DNA of 64,000 nucleotides from Arthonia radiata (GCA_002989075.1 PSQN01000010.1:1-64000); one strand, 5' to 3'; shown: positions 24,213 to 36,322, numbered from the stretch's first letter. Numbers and translations: made by a program. Notes: a model not told the origin generated them from the letters alone.

Positions 24213-24633
24213 CGAGACGTCGACCACTCAGAAGAAGATCAAGGAGCAGAGATGTCAGTATGCTAGACGCGGGCGACTTTGAGGACGCGCCGTTTTTGCT
24301 GCCGCCTGCGGACTGAACGAGGTCGCGCACCGCCCGGGACGAACGATATGCCTCCGCGAGGGGTTGATGGACGCCTACCTACTACCTTGAGATGTCCGGT
24401 CAGAGAAAGACACACATCCTTGCACAAGACGGGCAAGCAAAGACCAAGCACCGGCTACAGCAGAAAGAGGCTTTGCTGCACCTTTCACGGCACGGAAGAG
24501 CCTGCAAGGAGCGTTGGCCTGGCAAAGAATGCTAAGTCACCACGATCATGGCTTGACGCGATTGATGAGATATCGGAGAATAATACCACGCGTACGTACG
24601 ATTTACAGTCCACATCTCTCGGGACTCCACCTC

Positions 24634-26686
24634 TCAAAGCCCCAGCACAACAGCACTACTATCAGGCACCTCCACGCTCACGCCACCATTGACTACCGGC
24701 ACCGTCTCGCCCGTTGTCACGTTGCTCAGCATCACTGGCCGTCCCTCATCAAGCTCGTAATTGAAGCTCACACCGTCGAAGGTGACGCCCGTGATCGCGT
24801 CACTGCCGTTTGCCATCAGTCTCCTCACGCTGATATTTTGGCCTTCACGAACGCTGGTGGAAGGGAGCATGAAGGTGTAGGTTTGTGAGGGTCGTGGACC
24901 TGTCTCGGTGTTAGCATGCCTCCTGTGCCAGAGAAGCGCGATGGTCCTAACAGCTCGCGCTACCGACTGGTCAAGAGCAGACATTGTGACAAAGAGAAGC
25001 GGCCATCGAGGCAGTCGAAGCGAGAGGGGCCGTTCTAGAAGAGCAACAAATGCTAGGAAAGACGACGAGACATACCAGCTTCCCCGTCCGGCGGCCCCCC
25101 GGACGAAATCGAATAATTGTACTCCCTCAAATTCACCGCCGCCAGCCTCCTCAACCCGCCCGCCTCATAAATCGCATAAGCCGCATCGAACACGCCCTCT
25201 CCCACGCTCAACTCCTCAACCGTCACCGGCACCTCGGCATTCGACAGATCACCCACCGCCGCCGCAGCCCCCACCTGCCCGTAGAACGGCGGCTTCGTCC
25301 CCATCGTCGTCTTATTCGTATTCACAGGCTGCCACGCCGCGTACCGGTAGTCCGTGCCCTGGTGCATGTGCACGCGCGGAATAGACGCGGCCGCGCAGTG
25401 GAGGTTGAAATCGAAGCCCCAGAGCGCGGCGCCAAAGGAGTTTGAGAGGCCGGGCGCGCCTTCGTTGTAGAGGCTGTTTGTCTCGCCCAGGATGTATGGG
25501 GCGGTGGTTGTGTAATTTGAGAGGAGCTGGGACTCGTTAATGTGGGGGCGAATGGAGGCGACGGTCGAGGTGTGGTTCATGAGGGTTTTTTGGAGGGTGA
25601 CGCCGGGGGTGGTGGCGCCGGAGATGTAGCTGTTGATTCGTCAGCGCCGTGTCGATAAAGGTCGGATCGAGGTTATGTAGGCAAGAGCCACTTACTTGTG
25701 AGAGGAGATGACTTTGATGTTCTCATCGCTGTTGATGCCGTCGGCGAAGGTGCGGATGATGTTCAGGCTGTTGCTCGTGCCTGCAAAGGAAGGCGCCATC
25801 CATTGGACTTTGCCATCTGTCACGAGGTCCGGACATGCGGTTTGGATGGCGTCTCGAATGGCGCGGGTGCCGTTGAGCCATTCGTCGACGTAGGCTTGTT
25901 CACTGGATCCTGTTAGCACACTCGAACGGGTACCCACACCCTGCAGTCCCAAGCTCACTCCCAATCAACCGGCCTCACGCGGCCCTGCGAGCTTGTCCTG
26001 AACAGGTCCGGCTCGTTGCCGAGCTCCCATGAGAACAGCTTGCCACGCTCCAAAGCTCTGCAAGCTGGCTCGACAGACTGCAGCAGTGCGGTACGTGCTT
26101 CCGGGCTGTTGCGCCCAAGGTTGAAACCATGCACGAACTGAATGCCGGGCCATGTGCTATACGACTCGAAGTAGGAGGGACCGATCGTAATGCTCAACGG
26201 GTAGTCCTGCGAGATGGATGTATTAAAGGTACCGATCGTGGCTTCAGCTTGGTTTGGGTCGTAGATGGCGTAGTCTCTGCGAATATGGTGAGCAAGACCG
26301 CCCGCGTTTGCGCACTGGACGGGCGAAGAGTTAATGATCCACTGACTGTGTGTTACCGCCGTCTCGGATGATGGGTAGTGTGTTCGTATAGTTTCCCAGA
26401 GATTGAAGCAGGTTGTATGAAAAAGTATTGGGGTGGCTCGTGTTGCCTGCGCTGTTTCTTAGAATAATGCTGGCGGACACACCGACCTCCCGCTATACTT
26501 ACCAGCATAATCAGGAAAGAAATAAAACTCAAGAGAGTAAGAAAAGAATGATGGGAGAAGAGGAATACTTTGAGAACCAGATCCAATAGTAATAGTTGTA
26601 TTGCTTGCTTGCCTGGGTATCACGCTGGCAAGACAGCTGCTCGCTGCGCCGATGAAACTCGCCCTGTATAAGTTGAAAGCCATCAT
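24634..26686 (-). CDS. Secreted glycoside hydrolase family 79 (beta-glucuronidase-like)
   Basis: Six exons join into 542 residues: 26686-26503, 26446-26347, 26276-25959, 25902-25696, 25629-25076 and 24899-24634; every junction has GT-AG ends and keeps frame. The N-terminus is hydrophobic (signal peptide likely, about residues 1-20). The GGNTQDYA segment is typical of family 79. The acid/base Glu is in SWELGNEPDLF (about E183) and the likely nucleophile is in YILGETNSLYN (about E319). A beta-sandwich C-terminal domain follows. Known members remove glucuronic acid from arabinogalactan, heparan-like or other glycans outside the cell. Many N-glycosylation sites (NTT, NGT, NYT) support secretion. 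The upstream TTG at 26689 is not used as a start. Confidence 0.88.
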
Positions 26687-26951
26687 CAAACCTCTACGCT
26701 TGAGTTATGAACGGTCTCCCTTTCTTTACTTATCATCGACGCAGATCCGACGCCATACCCCGCAAACCCTCAGAGACAGCGTGCCTGCGCTAACGTGGAG
26801 AACCATCTATCCATGTTCGGTGAAACCGTTTCCGATCGCCTTCCTGTTCGAGGCGTTAAATCGTATCGCGGTTACACTTTCCATCTGTATCGTCGTAATA
26901 GATTGGTACAAATATTCGTATAGTGAGGACGGATCCCAGACCGTTCAAGGC

Positions 26952-28596
26952 TTAAGCCGGCTTGTGCCAGTCCAAAGACTCAATCCACTTCTTCGCGGAG
27001 TTGCTGATACACAACACCGGATCCAAGGCTCGTACTGTTCTGTCCCTGTCGCTCGCACGGGCGGCTGTTTCTGGTTGCGCAATGCGGCGACTACTGACCT
27101 TGCTAGCATCTTCAATATCGGGCCCGATATACTCACCGTCTTGCTTGTGACCGTCGATGAGGGCGAGCGCCGCAAGCCCAAAATACGAGTGGTATATGTC
27201 CGGCGCGTCTCCTGGAAACTTACCAAACCCTCCAAGTATCATGTTCTGCGTCTTCTCATGGAGGTAGCATCGAACATGCTCAAGGTTGACGCAGTCCAGT
27301 CCGTCAAGCATCTGCGGTATGCTTAGCTTCTCACATTACAAAGCACATGGTGACGCTGCTTACCTTGAGAGAGGCACCCGCCCAGAAGGCGTAGCAGGTG
27401 TCGGCAACTTTGTTACAGCGGCCACCAAAGCCAGCCCAGCATACGGGGCGAGTCTTCTCTGCATGGAAAGCATCTGCTTTGAGACCCCTTTTGCCAGCTG
27501 CTCTCTCGCGCGCTGGGCTGCTTCGGATCTTCTGGAATGTGTTCGACGTCCGTGTTTTTGCGCCGGGTCCACTGCCCGGCTTGCTGCCGACATCATGCTG
27601 TGATTGCGAATCCTTCATAAGAGGTGCAGAGTCGTCGCTTGAATCGTAGTATTCCTCTTCGTTGATCTCGGTCGTAAATCGATTGACGAGCCACCCGAGC
27701 GTCTTTTCACGATTGATGATATCGAGATCATCAGGCCCATGCAGCAAGGCTCTCTCCGGAATTTCTGTTGTTCCATCATCGCTTCGTAAGCTGGGCTCTA
27801 ACTGACCCGTGCGACTTAGCAGGCGCAGCGTTGCCAACGCGCAGAATGTCAATCCCGCTAGCAAAGTGAGTTGGGCATACGTTTGATTTTGAGAAACGAC
27901 GTCTTACCGTGTGGTTCGTATGAAGAATTCTCAGCATATCCACCATCTCGTGCCTGTCGCTGTCAGTCCCTGAAAGTCTGCAGAGGTTCTCGCTTCATGA
28001 CCTACCTCTGCGCGACGAACCCACTGTACAAGCGCCGGTACATCGATATCAGGCACTCCATCGGATTCTTCACGCTTCGTCCCGCGCACAATCCATCTGA
28101 CACATGCCGCCACGTACGCGAATCTAGGGTCACCACCACCAACTTGCTCGTCTCCGATTTTAAGCTCCGCAAAACCACCATTCTTCATTTGCAAACTCTT
28201 GACAAACGCCAAGCACGCGCGACGATCTATGCGTTGAAGATCATCACCCAGAACACACAACGCGTTAATCGCAAAGCACGTCGCTGCCAGATTCGCTGGA
28301 TCCCAGATCGCGTTATCGGCGTTGGCGTGGGCCCCGTAGTCTGTCCCCGGAAAGCCACGAAACCCGCCCTGCGGGTGTTGGAAGCCGTAAATCCACTCTG
28401 TGTAATCATTGCGTTCTTCTTCCGTGGTGCTGGTAAATAGAATGCCTAATAGATCGAGTGCTGAAACGGTAAAAAATGCCAGAGTAATACGTTGTGCATC
28501 GTTAGAAGTGTATGCGTTTGGCAGAGGGGTTCGCAAACACCTCAACCAATATGAGACATGCTTATCTTTGTTGAAGAGAGGCACATCAGCGGCCAT
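26952..28596 (-). CDS. CDC43: Protein geranylgeranyltransferase type I beta subunit
   Basis: Four exons (28596-28006, 27953-27908, 27857-27364, 27311-26952) give 496 residues. The protein has prenyltransferase alpha-alpha repeats: FQHPQGGFRGFPG, KNGGFAE, RDGGYAENSSYEPHAGLTFCAL, CWAGFGGRCNKVADTCYAFW, and a C-terminal YHSYFGLAALAL. The Asp and Cys of ADTCY and the His of YHSYF are the zinc ligands of the family. With the RAM2-type alpha subunit it adds geranylgeranyl to CaaL proteins such as Rho1 and Cdc42. At 496 residues it is longer than animal and yeast homologues (about 375). The extra is mostly a Ser/Asp/Lys-rich insert of roughly 60-70 residues before the CWAGF repeat (from about 27645 to 27450). 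Confidence 0.93.
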
Positions 28597-29462
28597 TGGA
28601 GCGAAACTTGCGACGTCTGCCCAGCAAAAGTTTGAGCAGGTCGTCCGGTCGCTGTCTTCTCGACGACTCTGAGGCCATTAGTACGGATAAACGATGAAAC
28701 GATCGTCACGCCAAAGTCTTTCACTCATGTCGGACAGACCTGATCGAGAATAGATCTCCGCATTTTCCTGACAGCGGATGATGATAGAGGCAGCGAAGGC
28801 CAGGATGCTGAGTCGGCAACAATCCGGGGGGCGACCGAAAGTCCCTGCATCGTCGCGGCTCCGTCTTGCCGCTAAGCTAAGCGCAGCCCTATGCGGCTGC
28901 GCTTGAGCAAAACCAGCTAGCGTTGTGGTAATAAACGAAGAACTGCCGTCGGTACAAGCACGACTCTCGCGCGTCGCTTCACACGTTTTCGTAGCCATGA
29001 TGAATACAATCGTCTCATCAGCAATGCGTACACTCCAGCTTTGCCCAAGAGAAAATCATGCCGTCACGCACGCCTCGTTGTCTGCGACGTCGCCGCAGAG
29101 AGAGCTCTAGGAAAGCCTAACGACTACTTAGAAAGGCTTATTATTTCACGAGCAGAGATTTTGCGGTGTATAATGACACATAAAATTTTGCCATCTTGAA
29201 AGATCGGTTGGAAGACCTTTTTCGAAGCTTGCTGGTTAATGATTACAAGCACATGGGTCGCCTGCACCACGGAGAAGAACCATGTGCGATGACTTCGTTG
29301 AAGTCCGACATCATCCAGCCCTTGCCTGTGCACTCCCCGCAGCCGAGCACTCATATGCGCCTGATCATTCTCCCACAAGCTCGACCTCATGCAATACAGT
29401 CCAGCACAACCAGACGCAATCAGTTGCCGACAGCTGAGTCAACCCCAAAGCTCTCCACGCAA
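28597..29462. other. Intergenic, no gene recognised
   Basis: This stretch holds the presumed divergent upstream region of the geranylgeranyltransferase gene. Open frames here (for example minus strand 28998-28678, 106 residues) show no recognisable motif and ordinary codon bias cannot be judged, so none is called. Confidence 0.4.
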
Positions 29463-29717
29463 CTAAAACCCAAAATCACTCGTCATTTGCGCCTTACTTT
29501 GACAGTTGTCGCAATCCGGTACATTCTTTATTCTGACAGTCCCCCAATGCCATGCCTCATCGCAGCCAGCAGTAGCACAACGTGTAAGCTTCTTGCATTT
29601 GTTGCAACGGATACGATCGTGAGAGCAGTACCCAGACCATGTTCCAGTCGCATACGTCTCCTCAGTCGCGTGGTTGTACGTACATCGTGTGGTATGTTCA
29701 AAGCAAAACAGTTTCAT
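29463..29717 (-). CDS. Small cysteine-rich protein, unrecognised
   Basis: A single open frame of 84 residues has nine cysteines (about positions 5, 12, 31, 38, 41, 47, 52, 69, 72), including two CxxC pairs (CNKC and CDNC), plus several His and Trp. This suggests a zinc-binding fold, not a secreted effector, because no signal peptide is visible. The ATG at 29717 is the first in frame. I do not recognise the family. A chance frame would rarely carry this Cys spacing, but expression is unproven. Confidence 0.45.
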   Translation of the reverse strand: MKLFCFEHTTRCTYNHATEETYATGTWSGYCSHDRIRCNKCKKLTRCATAGCDEAWHWGTVRIKNVPDCDNCQSKAQMTSDFGF

Positions 29718-30702
29718 GGTTATGTGCTTAGCAGTGGGATGGTATGGTTTAGGTGATGGATTAAAGATTTGTATGTCTTGCTAAACGCGAGGGAAGAGCG
29801 CGAGCTCGCGATATATATATTCACTGGGAAGTACGACCGTAATGACAGATCCATCACTTCCTCTACAAATGTTGAAAGCTGGGAAATTGCTGCTACATGC
29901 GGAACGTCGTGGTGGAATCTTTGGGGGCCTCTCAATCCACTCATAACGGTTGCATCATGTAGCCAGAGCCAAAGCACAGCTGTAATGTTCTGCGACGGAC
30001 GCGGAAGCTGCTGAAGCTCCTGCAGTTTCAGTACATCCGCGGGTCTGCAAATGATATGTGGTTCATGGACATGAAGGGCCGAGGGAGAGTAAGTCAAAGG
30101 TATCAGCTCTGTTACCGCGTCGTCTACCGAGACGCTTTAGAAACTTGCTGTTGTGCTCTTGAGGTCAGCGTTGCAACACTGTATCATACAGATGTCAGCA
30201 AACCATTGCCCTTCCCTCCAGCGTGATAACGATCCGCCGTGTCGACGGAATTCCGTGGATAGCATTTTCCATGGATATCGCCCGTCAAATCTATACATGT
30301 TTCTGCGACGCTGACAGTAAGGCTATATGATTCTACCTTGCGTCTTCCTTTCCTCATTTCAGCGGGCTTTGTAGCGGTAGATACATGCTCGACGAACCTT
30401 TGCTCCTAATAGCGTTATTACTACTGTAGTATATGCTGTACGTTAGAGAATAGAGGAAGCCTCTGTACAGATATCGATCACGATTTTGATCTTTTCGGCG
30501 ATCTCAGCTCGGCGAATTCAACATGAGAGCTCCATGGAATCGTATGACTATGGATTTCATTCGACAGGCGAAACGCCAACTTTGCTGATGTCTTATATCA
30601 GATTACCTCTTTCGGCATGGTCTTGGCGCTTTTTCTGATGTACTCTACGCAGCTGGCGAATCTTGCACAAGACGAAGTAAGTACACGTCGGCAACCTATG
30701 TC
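29718..30702. other. Intergenic, no gene recognised
   Basis: No convincing coding sequence is seen. A GTAAGT donor-like site at 30677 and a following CAG at 30709 could mean that a short upstream exon belongs to the THOC5-like gene, but the join could not be confirmed. Confidence 0.35.
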
Positions 30703-31429
30703 ATGGCAGTCGGTCAGATGCAAGCCCAAGACCAAGATGAGTTCTTGCAGTCCATCATAAGCACAGTCGCATCGCTCCGCGAACAAACCAAGGCGCTGCT
30801 GGACCTCGTCAATGAACAGCATGTCACATCTTCCGCGGATGGCAAGTCCGCAACGTCTACACCCGAGGCTTTGAAAGGCTATCGTGGGATCAGCGAAGCA
30901 ATTGCCATCTTGCGCAACCGCAACCGCCATCTCGCCCATCTCGTTCGCCAGACTAAGGCCACGACAGCAGTCTCACGCTCGGAGGTGGATCGCTTGCATC
31001 TGGGATTGCAGAATTTATACTACGAACAACGACATCTGGAAGGCGAGATTGCAGGTTGCGAAGAGTATCCACATGCTTACACACAGCTGCCGCTTATCGA
31101 TGAAGAGAACTTCCTTGCCAAATACCCAGAGTGGCTGGAACGAGGGGATCAAGAAGGAGGAGAGAATGAACAACGCGGGTTGATGCGCGCTCGTATCATG
31201 GAGGAGAAGAGGGAGCGTGAAGAGTTGGAGGCGCAGAGACTTGAGCTTGTCGAGCGGAAGGCAGAGTTGATGAAAGAGAATACGAAGAGGAAAGATGACC
31301 TAGGCAATCTCGACAAGCAGCTCGAGGCTTTTATTGAGGTATGTCGACGCTTCATGCTCGCTGAATAGCCATGCTGACATCCCACAGGCTGCCAAACCAA
31401 TCCAGCAGACGTTTGAGAAAGAGTATTAA
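30703..31429 (+). CDS. THO complex subunit 5 (THOC5)-like
   Basis: Exons 30703-31338 and 31388-31429 (intron GTATGT...CCACAG, 49 bp) give 225 residues. The core reads LHLGLQNLYYEQRHLEGEI followed by CEEYPHAYTQLPLI, a hallmark of the THOC5/Fmip1 family, then a long charged coiled coil (about residues 150-212) ending AAKPIQQTFEKEY. THOC5 is part of the THO/TREX complex that couples transcription to mRNA export. Fungal members are much shorter than the about 680-residue human protein and match only its N-terminal part. A further upstream exon is possible. Confidence 0.8.
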
Positions 31430-31483
31430 TTCGTCTATCGCACGGAATGAATCAATCCGCGGAATGAGAGGCGGCTCTTCCAA

Positions 31484-32353
31484 TCACTCCGCAAGGTACT
31501 GGTGGAACCAGTCTTGGCCTTGCTTCAACGCGGAATCCATCGCCTTCTTGTCATTATCTGAAGAGAAGTCCCCTCGCAATGCGAAGCCGTGGATCTGGTC
31601 CTTGTACACCTCAAACTGTGTTGGCACGTTTTTCTTGGAGTCGAGAACTTCTTTCATCTTGTCGGCATCCGAGTTGGACACAAGCGAGTCTTTGTCGCCA
31701 TGGCCAATACTCAACGGCTTCGAGACGTCGTTCAAGTCGCTCGGAACCGACACCAAGCTCGGGTGAAAAGCAACAGCAGCATCGACTTGACCGTGCGCAG
31801 AGAGGATGGCGTACCGACCGCCCCAGCAAAAGCCTAGTGTGCCGACTTTGTTGGTGCCGGGGATATATTTGACGGCGTTGATGAAGCCGTCAATGATAGG
31901 CTTTGAGACACTCTCTCGGTGCGTCGCCAGCCACGGTGGTAGAGTCGCAGCAACTTTCGCAGTGGCAGTGGTCTTGTCGACGACGGACTGCTGCTCTCGA
32001 ACCTTCAATGGAGGCTCGACGTCATTGAGGAACTCAGCATCAATGCTGTCACCACTGTGGAGATCAGGTACGTAGACGAAAAAGCCGGCTTTGGCGTAGT
32101 CGTCGGCCAGCAGACGAGTGTTGGCGAATTTCCAGCCGAAGACTGCATTCGATGATCAGCAAAACCCCGGCTGAAGCTCGAAGTAACGGCGCATACTGTC
32201 GCAAAGAACAATAATCGTCTTGGCCTTTGATCCTCCTTGCGGCTCCGTCACGTAGGTGTCGATGCCACCGATTTGTTCTTCACGACCTGCTGGTTTGCCA
32301 GAGTGTACGTGGCCACTCAAGCAGCATGGGCCCATTCCCACGCCAGTTGACAT
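31484..32353 (-). CDS. Dienelactone hydrolase family protein
   Basis: Exons 32353-32197 and 32142-31484 (54-bp intron) encode 271 residues of an alpha/beta hydrolase. The catalytic Cys is in GFCWGGRY, the Asp in GHGDKDSLV and the His in QIHGFALRGD, the Cys-Asp-His triad of dienelactone hydrolase (carboxymethylenebutenolidase). The N-terminus MSTGVGMGPCCLSGHVHSGKP and YVTEPQGGSKA are typical of fungal members. The bacterial enzymes hydrolyse dienelactones in chloroaromatic breakdown; the natural substrate of most fungal paralogues is not known. No signal peptide, so probably cytosolic. It is tail-to-tail with the THOC5-like gene, only 54 bp apart. Confidence 0.92.
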
Positions 32354-32721
32354 GATGACTGGTTGTTAGAGAATGTATGCAGGTGTGAAGTCTTGTAAGT
32401 TTCTGTGCGTGAGAATGTCTGAAAGTAAATAAAGCAGGTTCCGTAAGACAAATGGTCTGTATGCATTGAACCCCTCCATTTCACCTTTACCTCACTTCAC
32501 AATGACAGCATGCTACCTGATTCTACCTAATTGGTTATCAGATCCGATGTATTTCCGTTCATCCCCGCATAGCGCATTGGCGCGCTTACTAACAGTCGTC
32601 CCTTCAAGAAGCCGTTTTAGCGAGCCACGTGCATACTGACCTGATCAGCCGCATCCCGCCATTCAAGCGGCATGGAGATGCAACGACTTCGCTTTGCATG
32701 CGCAAGACATAATGACAGCTT

Positions 32722-33863
32722 ATGAATGCTCCCAGGGTACTGTTGACAGGCGGCGCCGGCTTTGTCGGTTTGGCTATCCTGCGTCTGATCAAGGAGCGAC
32801 ATCAGGACTGGACAGTATTCATTGCTGACATCGTACCACCTGACCGAAAACTTACGTACGGGCATGAGTTTGAGTACGTGAAGACGGACGTGCAAGACGC
32901 GCAGCAATGTCTCGATGCTTTCAAGACAGCAAGCCCAACTCTGATCATCCACGCCGCTGGTCGGGTACCGGGTGGATTATCAAGGTATGGCCGGAAAGGA
33001 CAGGATGAGCTGTTCGCACTCAACGTGGGCGGAACGAAGAACACTCTCGATGCTGCCAAAGCATGTGGTGTGCAGGGCTTCATCTTTACTGGGAGCTGTA
33101 CATCCATCACGGACGACCACGCCCATCAGTATCCGAACTTCACGGAGGAGGTACCTTACCCGCCAAAATCGCTTATCTACGGCGAGTCAAAGGTATAAAG
33201 AAAATTAGGTCGCATGTTGACGTGCTCGCTAATGGTGCAAAGGCCGCAGCTGAGCAGCTCGTGTTGAACGCAAACAGCGAGAAACTATCGACTTGCTCTT
33301 TGAAACCGTCGACCATCCTCGGTCGCGAGGACTACCAGCTCGTGCCCAGCATACACGCTTGCATCGCTAAAGGAGAGACACCTTGGGTCATTGGCAACGG
33401 CGATAATCTCTACGACTTCACTTTCGACGACAATGTCGGATACGCGCACGTTCTTGCTGCAGAGAATCTGCTGACCAGTAAGACCATAGCCGGCGAGGCT
33501 ATACTCATCTCCAACGATCAGCCCATCACTTTTCGCGACTTTATGCTGGCCGTCTGGGCTCAATTTGATCACGTACCGCCCATCTCGGTTGCGATACCAG
33601 GCCCGCTGGCGACATTGTTCGGGTCGCTCGCTGAATGGGGAGCATGGCTATGTGGGCAGAAGATCACTTTGTGCAAGGGCAGTGTCAAGGACGCCATCGG
33701 CACAAGGTACGCCAGTCAGGAGAAGGCGAAGAGACTGCTGGGCTATGAACCCATCGTGGATATCTGGGATGGCGTACGTATTACCTGTGATGCGCTCAAA
33801 GAGCGGATCGCGGTCAGAGAAGGGAAGGTGAAGCCTGCTAATGGCTGGGGTCATGCGTATTGA
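32722..33863 (+). CDS. 3-beta-hydroxysteroid dehydrogenase family (Erg26-like)
   Basis: Exons 32722-33192 and 33243-33863 (50-bp intron GTATAA...CAAAG) give 363 residues. The N-terminal NAD-binding motif is LLTGGAGFVGLAIL, and the active-site YxxxK is YGESK, placed exactly at the splice junction. GNGDNLYDFTFDDNVGYAHVLA and a hydrophobic C-terminal segment (PPISVAIPGPLATLFGSLAE) match sterol-4-alpha-carboxylate 3-dehydrogenases, which oxidise and decarboxylate C4-carboxysterols in ergosterol synthesis at the ER. Several paralogues exist in most moulds, so whether this is the true Erg26 or a relative with another steroid-like substrate cannot be told here. Confidence 0.85.
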
Positions 33864-34512
33864 GAGTGACTTGGTCAGTACGAAAAGTACACAGTATGGG
33901 AACACTTGGTCAATGACCGCCATTGGTGCTAAACACGAGCGATACATCCGAGCTTAGATCTGGTGTACGAGAATGCCCAACAAGTCAGGACTATGAGAAG
34001 AGCGCTGTTTGTTTTCAGCGGTCTGTGGACTGCTTTCTGGGACTGTACAAGCTATCCATTCGGAGATATGTGTCGTACAGCAAAGTAGATGAGTGTTGTC
34101 AAGCTACCGTAAATCTGCCTCCATCCGGGCACCCTCGGCTTCTAATGTTGGGGCATATCTAGCCCCTGCATTTGGTGGTTACCCTGTCCGATGCCCGCCC
34201 AGGCGCCGAGAGACCCTGATGACAATCCGCACTTGCGCGTTCCCGCCCACACCACCTTCACATGCATTTGGAAAACCCCTCCTTCGCGTTCAAACTCATC
34301 CTTCACGAGGTCCAATGCTGCTTTCTGATACGTAGGCGCCATACAGCTCTACAACATCACCTGGAATCTCCTCTCCACCTGCACTTACGCTTGTGACCTC
34401 ACACTTGACCCGCCATTGACCACTTCAATACTGTCCTTACGGTCTCCTGGCGCGTTCATGCTTGTGGTAACACCGAATCTCACTTCGAATCAACCCCCCA
34501 ATACATTTCTGC
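33864..34512. other. Intergenic, no gene recognised
   Basis: This is the promoter-side region of the Izh3-like gene. Pyrimidine-rich stretches near 34330-34500 fit a fungal promoter or 5' UTR; no open frame with recognisable motifs. Confidence 0.35.
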
Positions 34513-36042
34513 ATGTCGCATAGCATCACCCATACGAGACCACAACTCACAATGACAAGAACGGCCCTCGCCACGGTCACCTCGTACGAAGAGCCCGCCG
34601 AGGTCGGCTCCACAACCGCAAGACACCCACAGCCAAGAGAAGATCTCCGTCAGCGTCGGAGACACTCCTCATATCACACCGAACCATGGCTCGCCGACTA
34701 TGAAAACATACAACTTCTGGTCGAGGACTTCCTTGCCTCCCTCGAGCGTCGCCTTGATTTCCTCGAGACGTACGGCCACCTCAAAATCGATCACGGCCTT
34801 GAGCGCGCCTACAACACCCTCCACACGATCCGTGAATCATGCTCGCACGTCTCGGACGGCGTCATTGGGACTGGCCGCCGCAAGGCCAAGATCATCATTG
34901 ACACCCTCGAAGACCGCTACCACCATGTCCTCGCTCAGAAAGAAACGCTGGAGCAGAAAGTCCAAGAAGGCGTCCGTGTGATGGAGACAGTCCTCTCCGA
35001 CCTCGAGAACCGCGCGTACGCCATGCGAGATGCCCATGTCACTGCAGCCAGCGAGCTCCTCGACCAGGGTTGGCGACGCGTCGACTCCGGCATTGAGCGC
35101 GCCAAGGAGGTCGTGGACGACAGCGTTGAGAAAGCACGACGTGCGAAAGAAGCTCTGAAGCTCAAGATCGAAACCGCCATGGTCCGCGCGAAGGAGCATG
35201 GCTTGATCAACTACGACGACCTCCCTGCACCCTGGCGCATAAACCCGCACATCACGCGGGGCTACCGGTTCAGCGAGACGAAAGTCGACTGCTTCAAGAG
35301 TGTCGCGCGGTTCTCGAATGAATTCGTCAACATCTGGAGCCATCTGATCGGGCTCATTATTGTGTTGACGCTCGCCTTCTATGTCTACCCGAGCTCCATC
35401 ACCTTCTCGTCGAGCAGCAAGGCCGATATCGTCATCGCGGTCATGTTCTTTGGGGCTGCGGTCAAATGCCTCGCATGCAGCGCGCTGTGGCATACTATGA
35501 GCTCCATCTCTAATCAAACATTATTACAGCGATTTGCATGCGTCGATTACACGGGCATCTCGCTACTCGTGGCGACGTCCATCATGACAACGGAGTACAC
35601 GGCCTTCTACTGTGAGCCCGTCTCGCGGTGGACGTACATGCTACTAACTTTCGTTTTGGGCGTATGCGGCACGATACTACCATGGCACCCCAGATTCAAC
35701 CGACAAGACATGGCCTGGGCGCGGGTAGGCTTCTATGTCGCGCTAGCAGCCACAGGTTTCTTCCCGGTCTTCCAGCTGAGCTACGAGCGCGGCTACGACT
35801 GGATGATGTACTTCTACGCGCCGATCCTGAAGAGCATCGGTGTGTACCTTGGCGGAGCGATACTGTATGCCGGTAAGGTGCCCGAGCGATGGCGCCCAGG
35901 CATGTTCGATTACTTTGGGGGCAGTCACAATATCTGGCATATAGCGGTGTTGGGGGGCATCCTATTTCATTACAGTGCGATGCATGAGTTCTTTTTGAAG
36001 GCATTTTTGAGGAAGGGGACCGCGGAGTGCAGTGTTTATTGA
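34513..36042 (+). CDS. IZH3: Izh3-type PAQR (hemolysin III / adiponectin-receptor) membrane protein
   Basis: This single exon of 509 residues has a long soluble N-terminal part with charged helices (about residues 60-235) followed by seven membrane segments. PAQR motifs are present: FSNEFVNIWSHLIG before the first membrane segment, CSALWHTMSSISNQ...CVDYTGIS (the S-H-D zinc-site pattern), and HNIWHIAVLGGILFHY near the end (HxxxH). The three His plus Asp/Ser form the conserved metal site. In yeast, Izh proteins affect zinc and sterol homeostasis; Izh3 is the long form with this type of N-terminal extension. The start could be 34513 or the in-frame ATG at 34552. Confidence 0.93.
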   Translation: MSHSITHTRPQLTMTRTALATVTSYEEPAEVGSTTARHPQPREDLRQRRRHSSYHTEPWLADYENIQLLVEDFLASLERRLDFLETYGHLKIDHGLERAYNTLHTIRESCSHVSDGVIGTGRRKAKIIIDTLEDRYHHVLAQKETLEQKVQEGVRVMETVLSDLENRAYAMRDAHVTAASELLDQGWRRVDSGIERAKEVVDDSVEKARRAKEALKLKIETAMVRAKEHGLINYDDLPAPWRINPHITRGYRFSETKVDCFKSVARFSNEFVNIWSHLIGLIIVLTLAFYVYPSSITFSSSSKADIVIAVMFFGAAVKCLACSALWHTMSSISNQTLLQRFACVDYTGISLLVATSIMTTEYTAFYCEPVSRWTYMLLTFVLGVCGTILPWHPRFNRQDMAWARVGFYVALAATGFFPVFQLSYERGYDWMMYFYAPILKSIGVYLGGAILYAGKVPERWRPGMFDYFGGSHNIWHIAVLGGILFHYSAMHEFFLKAFLRKGTAECSVY

Positions 36043-36322
36043 GTGGGTGATTCAACATCAGCACTCAATGGGAAGCCGTTGTGGATTTGGCATATGAGAC
36101 AATCGATGGAGCACTTGAGCGGGGCGTTTGGATTGGAAACTGCACATATCGGAATGGCGGCTTTAACAGCTGCATAGATCGTGAGATCTCTTGTCTATAG
36201 CTGGCATGCACGTCGTACATCGGCTGTACATACACATTCAATGTCAAGATACCGCCTCTGGGGTTCTATACAAGCGCATCAAGCACCAATCACCACCCTC
36301 CCTCTTACTCCCACTGGACCCC

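Noticed and set aside
28678-28998. 106-residue minus-strand frame next to the geranylgeranyltransferase gene
   Set aside because: No motif, no family resemblance and no supporting context.
34837-35517. 226-residue minus-strand frame opposite the Izh3-like gene
   Set aside because: It is the antisense shadow of a GC-rich real gene with clear domain motifs on the other strand.
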